Below, one piece after another: positions 57,460-64,000 of a stretch of DNA of 64,000 nucleotides (positions are counted from its first letter, which is position 1; each line of letters starts with the position of its first letter). This DNA is from Atherix ibis. Its lineage: Eukaryota > Arthropoda > Insecta > Diptera > Athericidae. Both the position numbers and the translations under genes were made by a program. Where the stretch lies: assembly GCA_958298945.1 (NCBI GenBank), contig CATQJD010000004.1:20001-84000 (forward strand). The letters run 5' to 3'. The notes below the pieces were generated by a model. The model worked only from the letters and a program-made list of their open reading frames with translations, made no database searches and was not told where the DNA came from.

Positions 57460-58508
57460 CGCCGTGGTGTGTGAGACTCAAAAAAAAACCCTCTCTCTTC
57501 CGACTTAATATTTTAAAAATTCCACATTGGTACCGCTTTCGCATCACTTCTAGATAGAGTTTATTTGTATCTTAATGATTCTTTCCGGTTTTAGATATTG
57601 CAGCCTCCAGTTTTTTTTATAGTACACTTTGTATAAAAGCTGCAACTCTTCTCCAGTTTGTTCTATCGGTCAGCATAACTCCATTAATGTTTTTTTGACT
57701 AATTGAGCCTTCAGAATCTGCCTTTTTGTTGTGCATCTCAAATTATATGAGGTAATAGCCATGGAGGTCTTCATGTCCTCGGTCGAGCCATTCCCTCAAA
57801 TTTCGTATCAGTATTTTGGTTCAACTTTCTCTAGTCTCGTTATTCCATCGGTCTTGCCACCTATTGAAGGTTTCTTGGCTAGCTTTTGTTTTCGCTTCTT
57901 AAGAATGTAGACCTTTCTTAAGCATATGTCTTTTTCTGTTCGTGCGCCCACAGGTCGACGTGTATCACTGTTACAATCACTTGAATCTCAGGTTCCTATA
58001 CAATCTTATAGGACTAAGCCAGTCTAATGCACATCTTCTATATATTGCAGCCATATATTTCAGATATTTTTTTTTCTTTAGAGCATCAAGCCAATTCTCA
58101 CAGCTCTATAAAATTATGGAGTGGAGTATGAACATGAGGATGTTTCGTTTGCTAGGTGAGAGTAAACCTACATTGCCATGAGCCTGCTGAACGATGTGAT
58201 TGCTTTGGCAGCTTTCTCAATTGCTACTTTTATATGTTTCCAGTATTCATCTTTCTGTTCACTTACACCCCATGGTATTTGATTACTGGCTGAGTTGGAA
58301 TAAATTAGAAACTCCAACACTGGAGTTATTCGTCTTTTGGTAAGCAAAATTATTTCGCATTTCTCAGCAGCTAGACTTAATCGATGCATTCTTAGCCATG
58401 CGGTAGTCCATCAAATGATATGCTTATTCTTCAGTTGGACCTCTTTAATAATGCGAGGAGTTATAACTACAGCAATGTCGTCGGCGTATCAATTAAGGAA
58501 GATATAGT
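57460..58508 (-). pseudogene. LINE RT fragment with YADD box, R1/LOA-like
   Basis: On the - strand the active-site box YADDIAVVITPRII lies near 58480, followed by LRMHRLSLAAEKCEIILLTK and EYWKHIKVAIEKAAKAITSF of the RT thumb. The rest to about 57460 is a decayed C-terminal region in several frames. The R1-clade copy at 58509 is inserted directly upstream, in - sense, of the YADD box. Confidence 0.7.
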
Positions 58509-58998
58509 TTATTATTTAACGTGATTTAGTTGCCCATGCTTTAGACCACGAGTCGCCTACGACTATAGGAGTCGAAATACGCTCAATCAACGCACTACCA
58601 TTACTGGCAGTTAATAGATAGAATCAGTTATAAGCTGACTCTCCACCTGCTGGACTATCTAAACCTCTACTGTCATAAGCAGTGACAGTGCCCGAGATAA
58701 GTGCAATGCATTGCTACATTTGCCAGTTACCTCCCACCTGCGATCAGAAGACCAAACCTCACCTCGATCGGGCACAGTATATTCTACTGTGGGGCTTCCG
58801 ATCCCCGTGGTACCCATCTTTGTTTTAACAGTACTTTGGTTTATACTCCGCTCGTAGAGCTACGGTAAGGAATCTTGTAAATTCCTATGCACCGCTAAGC
58901 CAGCTCAGATATGCGGGTTCGCTAAAACCCGAAGGTACAACCGGAATCGACCTTGGTCTTTCAGCCGGTTGTAGCCACCCTGCGTGTCATTCACTCAC

Positions 58999-60505
58999 TC
59001 ATTCAAGCACCATTCTCAGTCGTCTTTCAAACAGTGCCACGGTAAACGCATTCAAGCATTCATGTCTCTCTTTCACACTCAACACACCACTCACATCCAC
59101 ACCCTCCTCATTCACCACGATTACACACGCCACTAAATCACGCAAGTCCCCGTACAGGCCACACTCCACGAGAAGGTGCTTAACACTCTCTTCCTCCGCC
59201 CCACTAGCATCCGTAGCCACACCACGCCTATACAGGAACCCATTCATACTGCCGTGTCCCGTGAGCAAATAACCAAGGAACACACCAAATTCAAAACCTG
59301 CCATATCTCATGCATCTTCTTCAGGACCAGTACGCGCTGATGGCGCGGACTGAGATTCTGAACCTCATCATTCCCAACCGGACAACCTGCCAGCGGGATG
59401 CCCCGCTGCAGACGGTAGTGGATATTTCCAGGCAGCACCTCCAGGTCCCATGGAATTTCTCCCATGAGAACCTGCATCGCCTCGGTCGACACGGTCCTAC
59501 ACACATTCAAACATGCATACAATACCATACGCTGCACTGAGTTTATGGCCACCCTTGCATACTGGTGGCGCATAGTATCAGCCCACACACTTGACGCATA
59601 CATCGCACATGAAACGAACACACTTTTGTACGGGATTCTCACCGTTCTGGTCCGAAGCCCCCATTCCTTGCGAAGCACTCGCACCAGCATGCCAGTCAAA
59701 CCGGCCACGCGCCCCCTCAGACGTTGTAAGTGAGGCCGAAAATTCAGCCTCTTCAGTCCAAGGTACTTCACTTCCCGCCCAACCGTCTCCAAACGAATAT
59801 TTGGAGCCCAACCGTCTCCAAACGAATATTGGGCAGCCTATTGGCCGCCAAAAAACCCTTCAATAACATACACACGGTTTTTCTTTCGGAAACCCTTACA
59901 CCCATTCTTTCCCCCCATTCACAAACCATACGCATAAAGCGGCTTCCCGCCACCTCCACTGCAGACCTACTCCCCCCTTCAATCAATAGCAGAAGATCGT
60001 CCGCATATGCAACCACAACACAGCCGGCCTTCTGTCTCTGTGGACAGCCACGCACCATCTGGCGAACAACCCTCCCCTTATTTCCGCACACCACCGCATA
60101 CCGTTCATGGAAGTAACTCCGCCATAGCGGAGCTTCTTTGCATGAAACCACCACTAGCCGCTCAATGATACGATCCCATCGCAGGTAGCCGAACGCATTC
60201 TTGAAATCTACAAACAGACCACATACGTGTTTACCCACACTTTCATCCACATACTGCCTTACATGCATCCAGGCATCCTTAGTCGATTTACCTTTTGTAA
60301 ATCTATACTGAGAGCCGGATACATTGAAATCTGCCAACTTCACATTCAACCGGTTGAATGGAGGGGGCAAAGACCGGTGGAGGGGGGCAAAGACACCAAC
60401 CGGTGGAGGGGGCAAAGACACCAGCTTCCTCAGCCTTGGAACAGGCCGTGGCACAATCCAGGGATTTGCTGGCACAGCGACTGGCGCAGTGGCGGGGACC
60501 ACCAC
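58999..60505 (-). pseudogene. R1-clade ORF2 remainder: RT core, YADD and C terminus
   Basis: Reading from 60380: LNVKLADFNVSGSQYRFTKG, LFVDFKNAFGYLRWDRI (motif A), HERYAVVCGNKGRVVRQMV and then GCPQRQKAGCVVVAYADDLL, where some 20 residues before the YADD box are lost without a frame change. After 59780 frames change; thumb and C terminus follow (LNFRPHLQRLRGRVAGLTGM, EIPWDLEVLPGNIHYRL, GYLLTGHGSMNGFLYRR, SVKHLLVECGLYGDL). This copy holds the RT core that the 31416-36844 copy lacks. Confidence 0.85.
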
Positions 60506-60950
60506 CCCCTCCGCGGATCGGGTGAGTGCTGCGAGTGGCAGTCGCTACAGCTGGAACACGCTGTGACGAAGAGGCCGTCACCATATTATCCAGCCTACCC
60601 TTCAGGTAGGAGTTCTCCTTCTCCAACGCAAGGGCGGCATCAGCAGCCTCGCCCACAAGAAGCAGCACCGTACTTATGGCTGTAGGTGCCTTGTTGGTCT
60701 CCAGGGCAGCAACACCTTGCCTCACACTTTTTAGTGCGTCTTGCAGTGAGGGCGCACTGGCTGCCTTCTTGCGGAACTTCTGCGCCTCACCAGTTGATAG
60801 CACCTCAACCACCTCAGCAGCAGCTTCCTTCAGCGGAACCTCCTTCAAGCTCGCCAGAGGAACTTCATCACTGGGGAAGTACTCTGCTTCCGCTAGGTCC
60901 AGCGTCAGCCGCCTCTTTTTCACAGATGGTCTCCGCTTGACCATCACCAC
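60303..60950 (-). pseudogene. R1-clade ORF1 N-terminal part, fused toward RT
   Basis: MVMVKRRPSVKKRRLTLDLA starts at 60950, followed by the Ala/Glu-rich region and TATRSTHPIRGGG. A small shift near 60510 separates it from the frame VVPATAPVAVPANPWIVPRP, whose proline-rich hinge runs straight into RT at RLNVKLAD. Three copies of a roughly 25-bp unit (gtggagggggcaaagacacc) at 60355-60425 lie at the fusion point. Confidence 0.82.
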
Positions 60951-61251
60951 CGCTTTCTACTCAAAATCCGCGAGAAAATGCGCGACGAACGCAGAAAACA
61001 CGACAAACGCGGAACACACGAGAAACGCAAAAATACGCGAAAAAAAAATGGTGGACATCGATGAAATTCGTCGACGATTAAATTCGTTCGGCCACTCGCC
61101 GGTGATTTTTCGGTCCCGAGTGGACCCGTCTGCAAACCTCCACTTGGTTCGGTACCAAGTGGACACTGCGAAAACCTCTCACCAACATATGTTAACACGA
61201 ACACACCAGATGTTCGCCAGATGTGCACGCCAGATGTTCGCAATAAATTTC

Positions 61252-61288
61252 GCACAAGCAGAGTACCGCTATGCAGCGTCTGCTTATG
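61252..61288 (-). promoter_or_regulatory. 37-nt leader hairpin, second R1-clade copy
   Basis: One base different from 31824-31860, and the change breaks the innermost pair of the 11-bp stem. Same position in the leader and same sense. Confidence 0.75.
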
Positions 61289-61559
61289 GAAATTTAACAC
61301 TGGCCGAATTTATGGCCTTGTTTACGCAAAATCGATTTATCGTTTTACAATCGCAAATTTACACGTACGATTGTAAATTTTTCTATTTTTAGGCACGTTA
61401 TTGTTTTTAACAGGCCGTCTAACACGTACAATGTCTGGTTATTACTGTTTTTATTACAAGTTCAATTCGAGCAGTCGAAATGAGCAGACGCGATAAGTTC
61501 GTGGTTGCGTTATTAAGCTTTTCATTATCTTTTTATGCGAAAAAATTATCGAAAGAGCT

Positions 61560-62835
61560 AATTAGATTCAATACGGATGTGTTATAGATTAGAATAAAAT
61601 CAATTAAATCAGAGAGAGAAAGAAAAAAGAAAAAGTGTAATAACTTTAACTAGTGAAATTAAAGTACATGGAAATGTTTATATGGAAGTCACCATAGCAA
61701 GTGATAGAGAAAATGAAAGTTTTAGAATAGAAAAAAGTGATCAAAACTTAAACAAAATTAAAATTATAAGAAATACTAAAACTTCCAAAAATATTAAAAA
61801 AATGGAAGTTAAATATACAAAAAAATGGGAACAATCCAAGAAAGAAAACAAAAGCTTAAGAAAACAAATAAGTGATCTAAAAATGATTATTCAAAATTTG
61901 AACGGGCAAAATTCAAATGACAAAAAGGTCAATAACCAGGGCACAAATCAATTTGATATATTGCAAACCGAACAACGGGAATGTAACATGGAAGAAGACA
62001 ACATACATACAAATGATATAAATGTGACTGATCATGAATTTATTGAAGTGATTAAGAAAAAAAATTTAGAGAAAAAAAAAGCGAAACAAAATATGAATAA
62101 GAAGAGCAAACAAGTTGAAATAGGAGAGAAACAAAAAGAGAGTGATTTGGAAAGAGAAATACCAGGTTGAAGTTCAACCAAAAATCAAATAAATCAAAGG
62201 AAAGAAATAAGAGAAAGTGTAATAAGCACCACAAATGAGAAAAAAAAAGAATATAAAAAAAAATACCACCCATTATTATACATGATGAGGAGATAGAGAA
62301 TATAAAAAAACTGATTAAAGCAAATCTCAAAATAAACAAATTCTCGTTAAAAAAAATTAATGAGAACAAACAATTATTATTCTTAGAGAATAATACAGAA
62401 TACAATAAAGTAAAAGAGATACTAACAAAAGTGAACACAACCTACTTCACTTACTCACCTAGAGAAGAGAAACACAATACGTTAATACTAAAAGGTTTAA
62501 ATCTAAATGATAAATCAGACGATATAAGAGAGGAAATCGAAGAGCTCAATATAAAAAATATTAAAGTAGTCAAGGTCATCAGATTCTCCACCAATAAATC
62601 TAGAAGAGAAAATAAAAAATTACCAATATTCCTAGTTCAACTAATACCAGAAAGTGATACTAGAGAACTATACAAAAAAAAAACATTAAATCACCAATAT
62701 ATAAGATGGGAAAAGCTTAAAAAAATACAAATACCACAATGCAAACGTTGTCAAAGATTATGGTACACAGCAAGTAATTGCAACATGGACTATAGATGTG
62801 TTAAATGCAACAACCAACAAATAATGAATAAACAA
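61560..62835 (+). pseudogene. LINE ORF1 (Jockey-like gag, PRE_C2HC and zinc knuckle)
   Basis: The frame from 61682 (MEVTIASDRENESFRIEKSD) is Lys/Asn/Glu-rich with a likely coiled coil (61800-61920) and stops at 62168-62170. The line of similarity resumes in another frame near 62260 (PPIIIHDEEIENIKKLIKAN) and continues with VNTTYFTYSPREEKHNTLIL, the associated region, and then QCKRCQRLWYTASNCNMDYR and CVKCNN, the zinc knuckle. It breaks off near 62835 without ORF2. AT-rich and diverged from the Jockey-clade copy at 15870. The leader (from about 61470) is not well delimited. Confidence 0.75.
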
Positions 62836-62944
62836 ATAATATGCTCGTTTGAAAATATACATATTTTTGTACTAAATTTTGGGTACCCTTAATGTATATA
62901 TATATATTGTATTATGTTTTGGGGAACCCTAATGTTTATATATA

Positions 62945-63180
62945 CGAGGTCTGTTCAAAAAGTATCGCGAATTTTGAATTTCCGCGGGTTACGTATATTC
63001 GATTTTCAATTTTTTGTGGCGTTATATGGGTACTCATATCTCTCACTTATGCTGACAAGTTCGGCCATTTTGAATGATCAGTTAATTTTTAACAGCTGCT
63101 TTGCTTGCACGTGTTTTGGCTCCTCTTCGATTTTTGCCCAGTCCAAAAAATCGATCAAAGAATCTGTTTCGGGAACAAGA
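62945..63180 (+). mobile_element. mariner 5' end fragment
   Basis: Behind a TA at 62943-62944 the terminal repeat cgaggtctgttcaaaaagta begins, with the leader and first codons as in the 44276-44734 and 5760-5972 copies. It breaks off after about 235 bp, before the helix-turn-helix is complete. Confidence 0.8.
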
Positions 63181-63266
63181 CAAGGCCACAGGGGACTAGG
63201 AGTATATAATTTTCTCCAAATATAAACTAGATATTTGCTGCGCTTGTATTAGCAGTCACCAACGTA

Positions 63267-63573
63267 ACAGTGAGAAATTGTTATTTAACGTGGCCTGGCT
63301 GTCCAAACCTCAAGACCACGAGTCGCCTACGACTATAGGGATTGAGATGCGCTCAATCAACGCACCACCATTACTGGCAGTTAGCATTTAGTAGTCAGTT
63401 ACAAGCCGACCACTCCACCTACTGGTGGCGAGGACTATCCAAACCTCTACTGTCATAAGCAGTGACAGTGTCCGAGATAAGTGCAATACATTGCTACATT
63501 GCCAGTTACCTCCCACCTGCGATCAGAAGACCATACCCGCGACATGGATATTAACCACAACCATCACTATTGC
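63267..63573 (-). mobile_element. 5'-truncated R1-clade LINE (3' UTR only)
   Basis: The end gtgagaaattgttatttaac is the exact reverse complement of the 3' end at 36825-36844. The copy stops at about 63573, where Jockey-clade RT sequence begins. Confidence 0.85.
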
Positions 63574-64000
63574 TGAACAACTCCCTAAAAGAGCAATAGT
63601 GTTCCTTGCCACAATATATAACTCCATCTTTAGAACAACACATTTCCCAATCCTCTGGAAATTTGCCCTCATTAAATTGACCCCTAAGCCTAATAGACCA
63701 ATAAACCGCCACACTTCCTACAGGCCAATAAGTCTCCTTCCAGTACCCTCAAAAATATTTGAAAAATTTCTCTTTCACCGCTTACATTCTCTACTCGAAT
63801 CGTCAAACTTAATTCCTAATCACCAGTTTGGTTTCCGCGCCGAACACCCCACCACTCAGCAGTGTCATCGAGTAGTCGATTTCATTGCATCCTCTTTAGA
63901 AAGAAAAGAGTACTGGCCCGGTTTGTTCCTTGATATAAGTAAAGCTTTTGATAGAGTTTGGCACCCGGGTCTACTCTGGAAACTCAAGAGGTTCCTTTCT
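63574..64000 (+). pseudogene. Jockey-clade LINE reverse transcriptase, start of a second copy (runs off the window)
   Basis: One frame reads LPKRAIVFLATIYNSIFRTT, FALIKLTPKPNRPINRHTSY, RPISLLPVPSKIFEKFLFHR, NHQFGFRAEHPTTQQCHRVV and LFLDISKAFDRVWHPGLLWK without a stop to the window end. It is close to the - strand copy at 16900-17290 but less damaged, so the family may have a better copy beyond 64000. Confidence 0.85.

Larger units (their letters stand above)
58509..61330 (-). mobile_element. R1-clade LINE, internally deleted copy
   Basis: Same family as 31140-36844. On the - strand it has a leader (to about 61330, with both leader hairpins), the first two thirds of ORF1 (60950 downward), a jump into RT, the ORF2 C terminus and the 3' UTR (58990-58509). 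It lacks the gag zinc knuckles, the whole endonuclease and the RT fingers. The leader diverges from the other copy beyond 61300, so the exact 5' end is unclear. Confidence 0.85.

Noticed and set aside
60355..60425. Three direct repeats of about 25 bp, considered as a CRISPR-like array
   Set aside because: The units are nearly adjacent without spacers, lie within LINE coding sequence, and the DNA is from an animal.

Overview
The window is repeat-dominated, AT-rich insect DNA. The split myosin XV gene, the LINE clades (I, R1, Jockey), the mariners and the Ty3/gypsy relics all fit a dipteran fly. A tephritid-like fly is my guess, but nothing here fixes the genus. Only one host gene is visible: the last three exons of an unconventional myosin XV (MyTH4-FERM tail, Drosophila Myo10A/sisyphus type) at 21174-22993 on the + strand. 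Nearly everything else is mobile-element DNA of different ages, simple repeats, or AT-rich sequence in which I recognise nothing.

Layout. 1-8 kb: AT-rich DNA with four Tc1/mariner-superfamily elements: an internally deleted DUF4817-type element with 28-bp inverted repeats, a mauritiana-like mariner, a rearranged head-to-head mariner, and a complete-length mariner carrying a SINE with a 12-bp target duplication. 8.5-11 kb: a tandem duplication and a decayed Ty3/gypsy pol. 12.8-13.8 kb: CAA-rich low-complexity DNA. 15.9-20.4 kb: a decayed Jockey-clade LINE on the - strand. 21.2-23.0 kb: myosin XV. 23.7-24.3 kb: a 510-bp tRNA-derived SINE. 25.4-26.3 kb: a gypsy RT relic. 26.7-38.6 kb: a four-layer nest (SINE, then a second SINE in its tail, then an I-clade LINE in the head of the second SINE, then an R1-clade LINE in ORF2 of the I-clade LINE), with clear target-site duplications at the two inner layers. 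39.4-49.0 kb: transposon and gypsy relics, a second 510-bp-type SINE, and RNase H fragments of another LINE. 49028-49227: an assembly gap. 49.2-55.7 kb: about 6.4 kb of a nearly pure heptamer array (TATAAAA)n. 55.7-57.4 kb: AAT-type microsatellite DNA. 57.4-64 kb: more LINE pieces, including an internally deleted R1-clade copy and the start of a second Jockey-clade RT that runs off the window end.

How the parts relate. The elements interact as parasites and hosts of one another. One SINE carries a 66-bp 3' tail nearly identical to the end of the I-clade LINE, which points to that LINE as its mobilising partner. Two LINE 5' ends carry an initiator plus a downstream promoter element exactly at +28. 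A 37-nt hairpin is almost identical in the 5' leaders of an R1-clade and a Jockey-clade LINE. Local fold-back (inverted) duplications recur through the window, some inside LINE coding sequence. No element appears to encode an intact set of proteins; stops and frameshifts are noted in each entry.
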